NCBI RefSeq assembly: GCF_003634105.1
Contig: NZ_RBIQ01000008.1
Span: 186,001 to 250,000, forward strand
Length of the DNA stretch: 64,000 nucleotides
Reading direction: 5' to 3'
DNA from: Maribacter vaceletii
Lineage (GTDB): Bacteria; Bacteroidota; Bacteroidia; Flavobacteriales; Flavobacteriaceae
Positions within the stretch are counted from its first letter, which is position 1. Every line of letters begins with the position of its first letter. The notes beneath the pieces were generated by a model, which worked only from the letters and a program-made list of their open reading frames with translations, was not told where the DNA came from and did no database searches. Below, one piece after another: positions 33,020 to 42,079 of the stretch. The translations under genes and the position numbers were made by a program.

Positions 33020-34411
33020 TTAATCTATACTTTTTGCTATTCCACTTAAAAATGTATTAATATCAAAGATAGGGTCCTGCTCTAAACCAGTGCGAACTAC
33101 AACTAAATTTTTAGAAGGTATAATAAATACTCGCTGCCCTTGAAAACCATTTGCAGAATACATGTCTTTTGGAACATCAGGGAATTTACCCCCAGCATTT
33201 AACCAAAAATGAGCCCCATAGACACCGTCAGAATTTTTAGTTGGTTTTGTTATATACTTTACCCAATCTTTAGAGAATAGTTGTTTTCCATTCCAATTTC
33301 CATTATTTAAATATAACGTTCCAAACTTACCCCAATCTCTGGTTGTTGCCCAACCATAGGATGAACCTACATAATTACCTTCCATATCTGCTTCTAAAAG
33401 CATGGAGTTCATTCCAATTTTATCTATTAAAGCTTTATACGGGTAATCTAAATATTCTTGTCTTGAAGAGAATTGGTCTCTAAGAATACCAGAAAGTAGG
33501 TTGCTGGTTCCTGAAGAGTAATTCCATATTTCTGTTGGCTTTGCTATTGCTTTTTTATCTCTTTGGGCTTGTGTCATATCAGCATCTAAGTACAACATCT
33601 TAATAACATCAGATATTTTAGTATAATCTTCTTCCCATTCTAAACCACTTTGCATACGTAGTAAGTGGTTAATAGTAATATTTTTGCGTTCATCATTTTG
33701 CCATTCTGGAATAGAAGTAGAAGAGTTTATATTTATCTTACCTTCATGTTCTAATGTACCATATAATGTAGCTATAATACTTTTGGTCATAGACCAACCT
33801 AATATTGGCGTTTCTTTAGAAAAACCATCTGCATATTTTTCTGCTATAATCCTATTTTGGTGTAGCACAAGAACGGTTCTTGTTTTATGAACCTCTGGAT
33901 TGCTAAAAGCAAAATCTACCGCTTTGTTTAATTGTTTATAATCTACAGAGGTAAAAATAGTATCTAGAGGTTCATTATGTCCAAAAGGATAGAGTAGCGT
34001 ATCTATTACTTTATTTCTTTCCGGTTTTAATGTCATTTTAGAAGCATCAAAACTATCATTTACTAAAACACAACCCAAACCTTCTCTGTAAACAGTTTTG
34101 CGTTCCATTAGTCCAAAAACAGTAGCTGAACCAATTTTATCCTTTTCATTAAAAGTAACATCTGCCATTTTTATCAATGGCATATTGTTATCATTAGCCG
34201 TTATGGAAGCTACAGAACGCTTAGAAATAAGAGCGTTAGAGGTTAAATTTTTAGAGGCATACCCAGATATTATATTCAGTTTTGGGTAATTTACATATAT
34301 AGCAATTCCAATTATGATAATTAAGGCGAGTAAAATTCTCTTTATTATTTTCAAAAGTGTAGTTTTAGTTATTATCGTAAATTTAAAAAAAGAAATGATA
34401 CTAATAAGCAT
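33020..34411 (-). CDS. serine hydrolase, beta-lactamase class C/esterase family
   Basis: The 463-residue protein has an N-terminal membrane anchor or signal helix (about 17-40), an extra domain (about 45-155), and a class C beta-lactamase-like domain. The SxxK motif is SMTKS (Ser207, Lys210) and the second motif is YSSG. HFWLNAGGKFPDVP is in the place of the third-motif region, with NGFQGQRVFIIPSKNLVVV near the C terminus. The family includes D,D-peptidases, esterases and beta-lactamases, so a peptidoglycan or ester substrate in the periplasm is likely. The annotated start is 8 nt from the divergent 3D-domain gene at 34420; a start further in is possible. Confidence 0.87.
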   Translation of the reverse strand: MLISIISFFKFTIITKTTLLKIIKRILLALIIIIGIAIYVNYPKLNIISGYASKNLTSNALISKRSVASITANDNNMPLIKMADVTFNEKDKIGSATVFGLMERKTVYREGLGCVLVNDSFDASKMTLKPERNKVIDTLLYPFGHNEPLDTIFTSVDYKQLNKAVDFAFSNPEVHKTRTVLVLHQNRIIAEKYADGFSKETPILGWSMTKSIIATLYGTLEHEGKININSSTSIPEWQNDERKNITINHLLRMQSGLEWEEDYTKISDVIKMLYLDADMTQAQRDKKAIAKPTEIWNYSSGTSNLLSGILRDQFSSRQEYLDYPYKALIDKIGMNSMLLEADMEGNYVGSSYGWATTRDWGKFGTLYLNNGNWNGKQLFSKDWVKYITKPTKNSDGVYGAHFWLNAGGKFPDVPKDMYSANGFQGQRVFIIPSKNLVVVRTGLEQDPIFDINTFLSGIAKSID

Positions 34412-34419
34412 CTTCTAAT

Positions 34420-34854
34420 ATGTCTTTTTATTCTAAAATAACAGGTTTAAGTATTTTCATCTTCTTAGTAATTAGTTGTAAAAAAGCACCTAATAAAGAG
34501 GAATATATATGGAAGCCTTTTGAGGTTACTGCTACCGCATATAATTCTTTAGCATCGCAAACCTCTAGTACGCCTAATATTACAGCATGGGGAGATACTT
34601 TAGTACCTGGAATGAAATGTGTTGCAGTTTCTAGAAACTTAATTTCGCTAGGCATTACACATAACACACAAATAAAGATAGAAGGTTTAGAGGGCGTTTA
34701 TATTGTAAATGATAAAATGAATAAAAAATGGCGTAACAGAATTGATATTTATATGGGAGTAGATGTTGTAAAGGCTAAAGAGTGGGGAAAAAGGAAAAAG
34801 AAAATTTACTATCGTGTTAAAAAAGATTCTTTAAATACTAAATCAAAACAGTAA
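34420..34854 (+). CDS. 3D-domain lipoprotein
   Basis: The 144-residue protein has a lipoprotein signal (FIFLVISC, Cys at about 20) and a 3D domain (PF06725-like). The domain runs from VTATAYNSLASQTSSTPN through AWGDTLVPGMKCVAVSRNLI to VNDKMNKKWRNRIDIYMG. The domain name comes from three Asp; here the Asp residues of WGDTL, VNDKM and RIDIYMG are conserved. The fold is the double-psi barrel shared with MltA lytic transglycosylases. It overlaps the amidase gene by one base and probably acts on peptidoglycan at the outer membrane. Confidence 0.87.
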   Translation: MSFYSKITGLSIFIFLVISCKKAPNKEEYIWKPFEVTATAYNSLASQTSSTPNITAWGDTLVPGMKCVAVSRNLISLGITHNTQIKIEGLEGVYIVNDKMNKKWRNRIDIYMGVDVVKAKEWGKRKKKIYYRVKKDSLNTKSKQ

Positions 34855-35510
34855 TGAGGCGGCTTATTTTTATTTATTGTTTTTTTCTTTTTTCATGTTC
34901 GTCCACTATTAAAATCATAGATAAACCAATAGTTTTTGATGCAGAAAGAAAAAAACTAACTTTAGAATATTTAGAAAATAGATATGGGGTAGTACAAAAA
35001 GAGCCTAAAATTACCCCCAAAATAATAGTTTTGCATTGGACAGTGTTTTCTACTTTAGAAGCATCTTTTAATGCTTTTGAACCTTCTAAACTTCCTAATT
35101 GGAGACCAGATATTAAAAATGTAAGTGGTCTTAATGTTTCTTCACAGTTTATGGTAGACCGTAACGGAACTATTTATAGACTTATGCATGAAACCACCAT
35201 GGCAAGGCATGTAATTGGCTTAAACCATTGTGCCATTGGAATTGAAAATGTTGGTGGTGGTAAAGAACTACCATTAACTAAGGAACAGTTACAAGCAAAT
35301 ATAGATTTGATACATTATTTAAAAGAGAAATATCCAGATATAGATTTTCTTATAGGTCATTATGAATATACTAAGTTTGAAGGAACTCCACTCTGGTTAG
35401 AAAAAAATGCCAATTACCGAACTAAAAAAACAGATCCAGGTACTTTTTTTATGAAAAACATACGTGAGGCTACCCAAAATCTGGAGTTTAAAGAAATCCC
35501 TAATTTTTAA
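34854..35510 (+). CDS. N-acetylmuramoyl-L-alanine amidase (Amidase_2) lipoprotein
   Basis: The 218-residue protein carries a lipoprotein signal (FFLFSC, Cys about 15) and an AmpD/PGRP-like amidase_2 domain. The zinc ligands expected from the family are His in IVLHWTV (about 61), His in ETTMARHVIGLNHCAIGIEN, and the Asp of TDPGTFF near the C terminus. The enzyme cleaves the bond between N-acetylmuramic acid and L-Ala. It overlaps the upstream 3D-domain gene by one base and is 6 nt before the M14 peptidase, forming a three-gene peptidoglycan operon. Confidence 0.9.
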   Translation: MRRLIFIYCFFLFSCSSTIKIIDKPIVFDAERKKLTLEYLENRYGVVQKEPKITPKIIVLHWTVFSTLEASFNAFEPSKLPNWRPDIKNVSGLNVSSQFMVDRNGTIYRLMHETTMARHVIGLNHCAIGIENVGGGKELPLTKEQLQANIDLIHYLKEKYPDIDFLIGHYEYTKFEGTPLWLEKNANYRTKKTDPGTFFMKNIREATQNLEFKEIPNF

Positions 35511-35516
35511 TTTTAT

Positions 35517-36986
35517 ATGAAAAATTACATACTACCATTGCTTTTAAGTTTACTATCCGCTGTAACTTTTAGCCAAGAAAATGATATAACAGCCTCTTTG
35601 TATACTACATATGAAACCTATAAAGAAAAAATTTTAGCAAAGCGAAGAATAAAACAGGAAGACCTACAACCATTACTAACACATTATAAAAACGTTTCTG
35701 GTTTTACGGTCTCCAAAGTAGGTACATCTATTGCTGGTAGAGATTTATCTTTAGTAAGTTTAGGAACAGGGAAAACACAAGTGTTTTTATGGTCCCAAAT
35801 GCATGGCGATGAACCAACGGCAACACAAGCAATTTTTGATATTTTAAAATTTTTGGAAAGCCCTGATTTTAATGATGAAAAAGATGCTATTCTAACTAAT
35901 TTAACACTACATTTTCTTCCAATGCTAAATCCAGACGGAGCAGCATTGTACCAGCGTAGAAATTTATTAGGAATAGATATTAATAGAGATGCGCTGCGAT
36001 TGCAATCTCCAGAAGGTAAAACATTAAAACGAGTTAGGGACAGTCTTAAAGCAGATTTTGGATTTAATCTACATGACCAAAGCATTTATTACAATGCAGA
36101 AAGAACCAGAAAGCCAGCTACCATCTCTTATTTAGCACCAGCATATAATTATGAAAAAGATGTAAATGAGGTTCGTGCAAATGCCATGAAGGTTATTGTT
36201 TTTATGAATAGTATAATTCAAAAATACGCTCCAGGACAGGTAGCCAAATATAATGATGATTTTGAACCAAGAGCTTTTGGAGATAACATTCAAAAATGGG
36301 GGACAAGTACTATTTTAATAGAATCTGGGGGTTATAATAATGATATAGAAAAGCAAGAAATTAGAAAGCTTAACTATGTCTCCATCCTTTCTGCCATATA
36401 TAGTATAGCTACCCAAAACTTTAAAAATTTAGACATTACGGATTATGAAAAAATTCCAGAAAACGATAGAAAACTATTCGATTTAAAAATAGAAGGAGCA
36501 AAGTACATTTTAAATAATAAAGCGTATAAAATAGATGTTGGCATAAATCGCTTAGAAGTAAATACAGAAGATTACTCCGATTTTTGGTATAGTAGTAGAA
36601 TACTAGATCAAGGAGATTTATCTACCTATTATGGGTATGAAACTTTTAATGCAGCAGGATATACTTTAAAACAAGGAAAAGTGTATCCAAAACAAATAGC
36701 TACAATTAAAGAGGCATCTCACTTAAATTTTATTTCTCTTTTAAAAGAAGGGTATACACATCTTAGAATTTCTAAAATACCATACAAACAGCTTTCTTCT
36801 CCATTCCCTTTACATATTATAGGTTCTAAATTTATAATTTCAGATAAGTTATTTTTACAACCCGGTGTAAATCCTACTTTTCTTCTAGAGAAAAATGGTA
36901 AAAATAAATATGCTGTAATTAATGGTTTTTTAATTAATCTAGAAAATGGGGAGGGAGCTTTTAAAAATGCTATGATTTATAGATAA
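35517..36986 (+). CDS. M14-family zinc carboxypeptidase
   Basis: The 489-residue secreted protein has a signal peptide (residues 1-20, SAVTFSQ). The M14 metal ligands are His96 and Glu99 in MHGDEP and His186 in FNLHDQ; the substrate-binding NRD lies in GIDINRDAL (about 156-158), and the catalytic Glu is in ILIESGGYNND (about 278). The C-terminal ~150 residues are beta-rich and of unknown fold. The operon context suggests trimming of peptidoglycan peptides, in the manner of DacA- or MpaA-type M14 enzymes, although dietary peptidase activity cannot be excluded. Confidence 0.9.
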   Translation: MKNYILPLLLSLLSAVTFSQENDITASLYTTYETYKEKILAKRRIKQEDLQPLLTHYKNVSGFTVSKVGTSIAGRDLSLVSLGTGKTQVFLWSQMHGDEPTATQAIFDILKFLESPDFNDEKDAILTNLTLHFLPMLNPDGAALYQRRNLLGIDINRDALRLQSPEGKTLKRVRDSLKADFGFNLHDQSIYYNAERTRKPATISYLAPAYNYEKDVNEVRANAMKVIVFMNSIIQKYAPGQVAKYNDDFEPRAFGDNIQKWGTSTILIESGGYNNDIEKQEIRKLNYVSILSAIYSIATQNFKNLDITDYEKIPENDRKLFDLKIEGAKYILNNKAYKIDVGINRLEVNTEDYSDFWYSSRILDQGDLSTYYGYETFNAAGYTLKQGKVYPKQIATIKEASHLNFISLLKEGYTHLRISKIPYKQLSSPFPLHIIGSKFIISDKLFLQPGVNPTFLLEKNGKNKYAVINGFLINLENGEGAFKNAMIYR

Positions 36987-36993
36987 TGATTAG

Positions 36994-37161
36994 TTAGTAA
37001 CTAAATCGTATAGGGCTATCTATTCCATAAATAAGAAGCGCTGTATACATACCAATAATAAGTAGCAATACTACAGTAAATACTACTAGTATAATACTTC
37101 GTACTAGATTAGGGAAAAGACTTAATGCTGTTTTTTCAAAAATATCGTTTAGTACATCCAT
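36994..37161 (-). CDS. 55-residue single-pass membrane protein
   Basis: The ORF reads MDVLNDIFEKTALSLF, then a strongly hydrophobic helix SIILVVFTVVLLLIIGMYTA followed by LLIYGIDSP. It has one membrane helix with a cytoplasmic amphipathic N-terminal part. It is convergent with the M14 peptidase gene (7 nt between stops). No family recognised. A promoter is not obvious. The hydrophobicity pattern and full-length frame make it more credible than a random ORF. Confidence 0.6.
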   Translation of the reverse strand: MDVLNDIFEKTALSLFPNLVRSIILVVFTVVLLLIIGMYTALLIYGIDSPIRFSY

Positions 37162-37273
37162 AATCTTTCATTTTAGAATTTTTTATTTTGTTTTTAGGAT
37201 GTAGGTAGTTGTAGTTGTTTGGCTTCTCTATAATATAACAATTTATAAGATAAAAACCCTACCAATAGTATTA

Positions 37274-37304
37274 AAAAATAAAGGGGAAGCATTTGCTTCC
37301 CCTT
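37274..37304 (-). terminator. intrinsic terminator of the OmpA-family gene
   Basis: On the minus strand an 11-bp stem AAGGGGAAGCA / TGCTTCCCCTT is followed by TATTTTTT. Confidence 0.9.
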
Positions 37305-37326
37305 AGAAATAAAGTATATAAACTTT

Positions 37327-38157
37327 TTATAAATTATTCTCTGCATCTAATAAAGCAAAGAATTTATCTAAATTAGGAAGAATAACAATTTTGGTTCTTC
37401 TGTTTTTAGCTCTATTATCTCTAGTATCATTTTCTACTAAAGGTAAATAAGAACTTCTACCAGATGCAATTAATTTTGCAGGATCTACATTGTACTTGTT
37501 TTGAAGTATACGAACTACAGAAGTTGCTCTTTTTACACTTAAATCCCAGTTATCTTTGAACATTGCAGTATTAATGCTTCTAGCATCTGTATGGCCTTCT
37601 ACCATAACTTCCATACTAGATTCAGAATTAATAACTTCTGCTAACTTTGCTAAAACAGTATTTGCTTTACTACTTACTCTGTAGCTACCACTGTTAAAAA
37701 GTAATTTATCAGAAATATTAATCATAACTACTGTTTTGTCAATATTTACATCTACATCACCTTCTTCATCAGAAATAGATTTTTTTAATTTGTAAGAAAT
37801 TGCAAGGTTCATAGAATCTTGTAAAGTCTTAGCACCTGCCAATTTAGCTGGGTCTACATTTTTTAACGTAGCTCTCATTTTCTTTTTAGTGTTGTTGCTC
37901 ATAACAGCAATACCATCAACACTTGTCATTTGGCTATCGTTTATTTCTTTTAAAGAGCTAATTTTATTGTTATACTCTGTAACTCTAGCTTCAATTTTAG
38001 CCATTTTAGACTCTAATTCTTCTTTTTCTACTTGTGTTTTAGATAAAACACTTTTAGTGCTAGATAAATCGTTCTCTAAAGCAACATATTTCTTTTTAGA
38101 AACACATGAAGTTAATAATGCAACAGATAACGTACTTGTAATTAATAATTTTTTCAT
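37327..38157 (-). CDS. OmpA-family lipoprotein
   Basis: The 276-residue protein has a lipoprotein signal ending at Cys18 (LLTSCVSKKK), a coiled-coil region (about 22-75) and a C-terminal OmpA/MotB peptidoglycan-binding domain (about 150-265). The latter shows FNSGSYRVSSKANTVLAKLA, EVMVEGHTDARS and LIASGRSSYLPL with NRRTKIVILP. It anchors the outer membrane to the cell wall. The gene stands alone and is closed by its own terminator. Confidence 0.92.
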   Translation of the reverse strand: MKKLLITSTLSVALLTSCVSKKKYVALENDLSSTKSVLSKTQVEKEELESKMAKIEARVTEYNNKISSLKEINDSQMTSVDGIAVMSNNTKKKMRATLKNVDPAKLAGAKTLQDSMNLAISYKLKKSISDEEGDVDVNIDKTVVMINISDKLLFNSGSYRVSSKANTVLAKLAEVINSESSMEVMVEGHTDARSINTAMFKDNWDLSVKRATSVVRILQNKYNVDPAKLIASGRSSYLPLVENDTRDNRAKNRRTKIVILPNLDKFFALLDAENNL

Positions 38158-38303
38158 CTTCTTTTAAAAAATAGGTTTCCATATCTACGGTATTTTTTAG
38201 GATAAAGATGTTTTTAATCGATGTTTATTGCTAACCTATACTGTAAGCAACTGTTAAACAGTAATTTAATTTATATTTTTTTTGATAAGTTTTTTCATGA
38301 AAA

Positions 38304-38333
38304 CCAAAAAAAGGCTCTAAAAAAGAGCCTTTT
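38304..38333 (-). terminator. intrinsic terminator of the VWA lipoprotein gene
   Basis: On the minus strand a 10-bp stem AAAAGGCTCT / AGAGCCTTTT with a T5 loop is followed by T residues. Confidence 0.88.
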
Positions 38334-38358
38334 ACTATATAATATAATCGGTATTTCT

Positions 38359-39474
38359 TTAATTACATCCTCCTTTAAAGCCAGATGCATTAAACTTAGT
38401 TTGCACAGCTCCTTGCTTATTCCCGTTTCTAACCTGTATGGCTAAATTGTTTTCTCCACTGCCATCTCTCTTAGGGCTACAATATTCAAATAGATAAAAA
38501 CTATTTGCTTGTTCAGATACTTTAAAAGAAATATCATTAAAAGTATTTTCTAACTCTTCTTTATTGCTAGCAAAAACACTGGAAGTTTTTCCAATTTCGG
38601 TTAAAACATCCGTATCAATCTCCGCTCCTAAACCAATAGAGAAAAAAGAAATATTAGCATTAGCATCGGTTACCTTTTTAAGAGCAGCATCTTTTTCATA
38701 TCTAGATGCTTGATCCGTACCATCTGTAAATAATACTACGGATGATGCTCCAATAGTATTATTCTTAGTGCTTTGTTTTAAAACATCTTCTGCAATATTG
38801 GTTGCTTTTATAACCGCGCCATATAAATCTGTAGAGGGGTCATTACTTATGTCATCCGTAATAGCATCTACTGATCCGGTTAACTCTTGCTTATTAGAAG
38901 TTAATTCATTTAATAAGTGCAATTTATCTTCCCCATCAAACCAATAAATAGCCATTTTAAAAGATTCCTGTGTAGTTGCAGGCATTACATTGTCTATAAA
39001 ACTAATGGTTGCCAATTTTAATTCTTCTAAACTACTACTAAGAACACTATTACTTAAATCTAATACCAAAATGGTACTTGTGCTAAATATTTGTGAGTTT
39101 GGAGAAATTCTTGCAAAAGACTCTGATGTAGATATAGTATTAAAGCACGCATCATTTCTACCTTGTTCATAAATGGTAAATTGATCTGCTGTTAAACCAG
39201 GAACTGGTTTTCCATCCGTGTCTGATACTTTAAAGAAAATAGAAACTTTGCCTGGTAGCGTAGTAAATTCATCTTGAATAGATAAAACCAAATCACTTTC
39301 ATCTAAACCTAAACAGTCATCCACAGGTTTTCCCTTTCCTAAACCATCTCCAAGGTTTAAGTTTAAATTCACATCATCATCTGCATTTCCACATGAAATA
39401 GCTATAAAAAGTACAAAACATATACTTATAGCTTTTAAAACATTTTTCATTTTCATTAATTTTGAGTTCAACAA
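38359..39474 (-). CDS. von Willebrand factor A domain lipoprotein
   Basis: The 371-residue protein has a lipoprotein signal (FIAISC, about Cys28) and an Asp-rich linker. A VWA domain (about 125-330) follows: its MIDAS motif is DLSNS in LVLDLSNSVLSSS, and VLFTDGTDQ supplies the third metal-binding segment. The preceding segment (FKVSDTDGKPVPGLTADQF) looks like a small Ig-like module. The protein is exposed at the cell surface or periplasm. VWA domains mediate protein-protein contacts, so an adhesion role is possible but not proven. Confidence 0.88.
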   Translation of the reverse strand: MLNSKLMKMKNVLKAISICFVLFIAISCGNADDDVNLNLNLGDGLGKGKPVDDCLGLDESDLVLSIQDEFTTLPGKVSIFFKVSDTDGKPVPGLTADQFTIYEQGRNDACFNTISTSESFARISPNSQIFSTSTILVLDLSNSVLSSSLEELKLATISFIDNVMPATTQESFKMAIYWFDGEDKLHLLNELTSNKQELTGSVDAITDDISNDPSTDLYGAVIKATNIAEDVLKQSTKNNTIGASSVVLFTDGTDQASRYEKDAALKKVTDANANISFFSIGLGAEIDTDVLTEIGKTSSVFASNKEELENTFNDISFKVSEQANSFYLFEYCSPKRDGSGENNLAIQVRNGNKQGAVQTKFNASGFKGGCN

Positions 39475-39548
39475 GCAGAACGTAGGTTTTAGATATTAAG
39501 TATAGATACACGTAAATTATATGTTAAAGATTGTTAAAGAAACTTTGA

Positions 39549-39582
39549 TTTGCTTCTATTACTTTTATAAAAGTTTATTTTG
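39549..39582 (+). promoter_or_regulatory. candidate promoter of xdhC-mocA
   Basis: TTTG at 39549-39552 and TTATTTTG (one mismatch to TAnnTTTG) at 39575-39582 are separated by 22 nt. The predicted start of transcription is only a few bases before ATG 39592, so the mRNA may be nearly leaderless. Confidence 0.35.
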
Positions 39583-39591
39583 CTAGCTAGT

Positions 39592-40602
39592 ATGATACAT
39601 GAATTTAAAAATATAGTAGAAAGTAACAACCAAGCTAATAAAGAAGGATATAAAACGGTATTAGCGACTGTTGTTGCATTAGATGGTTCTTCTTATAGAA
39701 GACCTGGTGTACAAATGCTAATTTGGGAAAACGGCAAATTTACAGGAGCTGTTAGTGGTGGTTGTGTAGAAAAAGAAATTAAAAGGCAGGCTGCAACTGT
39801 TTTTTCTTCTGGAACCCCAAAAATTATGACGTATGATGGTAGGTTTAGACTAGGCTGTGAAGGTGTGTTGTACATATTAATAGAACCATTTAAACCTAGT
39901 CAAGAGTTTTTAGAGGTATTTGCCGCTACAATAAAAAATAGAAAAGGTTTTTCTCTAAGCTCTTATTACAATAAGAAAGATGGTGTAGATAATAACTACG
40001 GAACTTTATGTTTTATAGATAAGAAGACTTTTTCAATTCAAGGAAAACAAATCAATACTACTTCTCTTTTAGAATTCACACAAGAAATGGCTCCTAGTAA
40101 TAAGTTACTATTAATAGGAGCAGAGCATGATGCGGTACAGTTATGCTCTTTTGCTACTGCCTTAGGTTGGGATGTAACTATTATAACTTCTCCTTTAGAG
40201 GAAAAAGATATTTTGGATTTCCCTGGAGCTAAGAATTTAATTGCTGTAGAACCAGAAATGCTTAGTACGGAAAATATAGATACGCATACAGCTGTAATGT
40301 TAATGACACATAGTTATGCAAAAGATTTAAAATACTTATTAACTATAAGCACTACTTCTCCTATGTACCTTGGTACTTTAGGGCCTTTAAAAAGAAGAGA
40401 AAAGTTATTGCATGATTTTATGGAATATAAACCAGATGCAGATTTGGATTTTATGGAAAACATTCATGGCCCAGCTGGTTTGGATATAGGAGCAGAAACA
40501 CCCCAAGAAATAGCTATCTCTATTATGGCAGAGATTTTGGCAGTTGTTAGAGACAGAAAACCTATAATGCTTAAAGATAAAGTAAAAGGAATTCACCAAT
40601 GA
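39592..40602 (+). CDS. XdhC/CoxI-family molybdoenzyme maturation factor
   Basis: The 336-residue protein (from ATG 39592, MIHEFKNIVES) has the XdhC N-terminal domain (about 12-110, LATVVALDGSSYRRPGVQML, then GAVSGGCVEKEI) and a C-terminal Rossmann domain (about 165-330, KLLLIGAEHDAVQLCSFATA). XdhC proteins bind molybdenum cofactor, help its sulfuration and insert it into xanthine-dehydrogenase-type enzymes. The final 4 nt overlap the next gene, a MocA-like nucleotidyltransferase. The target molybdoenzyme is not in the window. Confidence 0.9.
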   Translation: MIHEFKNIVESNNQANKEGYKTVLATVVALDGSSYRRPGVQMLIWENGKFTGAVSGGCVEKEIKRQAATVFSSGTPKIMTYDGRFRLGCEGVLYILIEPFKPSQEFLEVFAATIKNRKGFSLSSYYNKKDGVDNNYGTLCFIDKKTFSIQGKQINTTSLLEFTQEMAPSNKLLLIGAEHDAVQLCSFATALGWDVTIITSPLEEKDILDFPGAKNLIAVEPEMLSTENIDTHTAVMLMTHSYAKDLKYLLTISTTSPMYLGTLGPLKRREKLLHDFMEYKPDADLDFMENIHGPAGLDIGAETPQEIAISIMAEILAVVRDRKPIMLKDKVKGIHQ

Positions 40603-41207
40603 GTATAGAACCCTCTACAGCTATTCTTATTCTTGCAGCAGGTGCATCTACTAGGATGAAAAATAAAATAAAGCAACTACTACCATGGAAAGAAAGTACA
40701 CTACTTGGTACTACGATAAAAGTTGCCAGAGAATCTAATGCCCAAGAAATTTTAGTGGTTTTAGGTGCTTATGCAAGTAAAGTGAGTCTAGAGTGTAAAA
40801 AACAAGAAGTAAAGTATACGATACACCCAAATTGGAAAAATGGTTTGGGCTCTAGTATTGCATTTGGTGTAAAACAAATACGAGCATTAGAAAATAAATA
40901 CCAAAACATTTTAATTTTACTAGCGGACCAACCTTATATTTCTACAGAATATATAAATGCGATGATAAGAGGTGCTAAGAATTCTAGCATTGTAGCTACT
41001 ACCTACGCACATGGTTTTGGTGTTCCTGCTTTATTTAGTAACAAATACTTTATAACCTTAGAAATGTTGCATAAAGATTTTGGTGCAAAAAAACTTTTAG
41101 AACAAGAAAAGCAAGAAGTTCAAAAATGTGAGAGTACTTTAAATACTTTAGATATTGATACTTTTGAAAGTTATTTGCAATTAGTTGCGCAAAAAAGACA
41201 AAAATAG
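40599..41207 (+). CDS. MocA/MobA-like nucleotidyltransferase
   Basis: The 202-residue GT-A-like nucleotidyltransferase begins with the nucleotide-binding block AILILAAGASTRMKNKIKQL (about 8-27). LLADQPYIS and HGFGVPALFS follow in the usual order of the MobA/MocA family. With XdhC next to it, the best reading is a molybdopterin cytidylyltransferase (MocA) that makes MCD for xanthine-dehydrogenase-type enzymes. The 4-nt overlap with xdhC indicates translational coupling. Confidence 0.87.
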   Translation: MSIEPSTAILILAAGASTRMKNKIKQLLPWKESTLLGTTIKVARESNAQEILVVLGAYASKVSLECKKQEVKYTIHPNWKNGLGSSIAFGVKQIRALENKYQNILILLADQPYISTEYINAMIRGAKNSSIVATTYAHGFGVPALFSNKYFITLEMLHKDFGAKKLLEQEKQEVQKCESTLNTLDIDTFESYLQLVAQKRQK

Positions 41208-41267
41208 TTCTCTTGCCTGTGTTTTATTACCATCTGTATGTCAGGGGATTATAGAGACAAAAACAAA

Positions 41268-41288
41268 AACCTCAGTTTTTGTGAGGTT
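41268..41288 (+). terminator. terminator-like hairpin after the mocA-like gene
   Basis: AACCTCA / TGAGGTT stem of 7 bp with a GTTTTTG loop; no clear T tract on the plus strand. Confidence 0.5.
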
Positions 41289-41432
41289 ATAAGTTTGCAC
41301 AATTATCTTAATACGCATACCTTTAGTAAGAATTATAATACGTTGTAGTTCGTCGAAAGCTGATGCTTTTGTACAATTTTTTTAGTAGTGCTATTGTTAT
41401 TTAAGGGTTACAAACCCCTAAAAAATAATATT

Positions 41433-41573
41433 ATGATTACTAAAAAGCTTTATCTTCTAGCAGCCTGTTTTTGTTTAGTTGCTTTAAATTATTCTTGTAC
41501 AGAAGAATCTACAGCAGAGACTGATGAAACCTATGGTGTTGCAAGGGATGAAATTGAAGAAAGAGATACTTAA
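41433..41573 (+). CDS. small lipoprotein, 46 residues
   Basis: From ATG 41433 the product is MITKKLYLLAACFCLVALNY followed by SCTEES and an acidic tail that ends EERDT. It has a signal peptide with a plausible lipobox Cys, so a mature peptide of about 25 residues would be tethered to the membrane. An ATG 45 nt earlier (41388) would give a longer N terminus and is less likely. Its 3' end overlaps the next gene by 26 nt. No family recognised. Confidence 0.55.
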   Translation: MITKKLYLLAACFCLVALNYSCTEESTAETDETYGVARDEIEERDT

Positions 41574-42069
41574 AGAACTTTTTAAAGCGGTGGCAATCAT
41601 TGCATTGTCATCGCTACCTTATATTCATGATGTTATTACTATTCGTGGAGGAGCCTTTCCTGCTTGGGTTCCTGATTGGGGCATTGAAGAATTTTTAACC
41701 AATTCTGAAGGTTATATTGCAGGATTTTCTTCTTATCGTGTTTTTATATACACTTTTTTAATACATCTTTTTGCTCATTTAGGCTATGTTGGTTGGTTTT
41801 TTGATGCTAAAGATAAATTATATCGTCCTTTTTTATTAGTTCCTGTCTCTCTTAGTTTATATCAAATTATACTAATTTTATTTGATTTTAGAAGCTCTGA
41901 TTTAAATGAACCACACATAAAAATAGTTTTAACTATAGCAATTAGTTCACTCTTAGCTATAAACTTCTTTTTTAATAATAAAAAAATACTATCAGAACAC
42001 TTTCTCAAACATAAAAATTCCCTCAAGACTAATAAAAAACCATTACAAACCAAAGAAAAAAACATATAG
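41548..42069 (+). CDS. integral membrane protein of unknown function
   Basis: The 173-residue protein (from ATG 41548, MKLKKEILKEL) has about four membrane helices: AVAIIALSSLPYIHDVI, YRVFIYTFLIHLFAHLGYVG, PFLLVPVSLSLYQIILILF and IKIVLTIAISSLLAINFFF. A Lys-rich cytoplasmic tail closes it. No recognised domain. It overlaps the small lipoprotein gene upstream and is 10 nt before the next hypothetical gene, so the three look like one transcript. Confidence 0.65.
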   Translation: MKLKKEILKELFKAVAIIALSSLPYIHDVITIRGGAFPAWVPDWGIEEFLTNSEGYIAGFSSYRVFIYTFLIHLFAHLGYVGWFFDAKDKLYRPFLLVPVSLSLYQIILILFDFRSSDLNEPHIKIVLTIAISSLLAINFFFNNKKILSEHFLKHKNSLKTNKKPLQTKEKNI

Positions 42070-42079
42070 TAAGCTAGCT

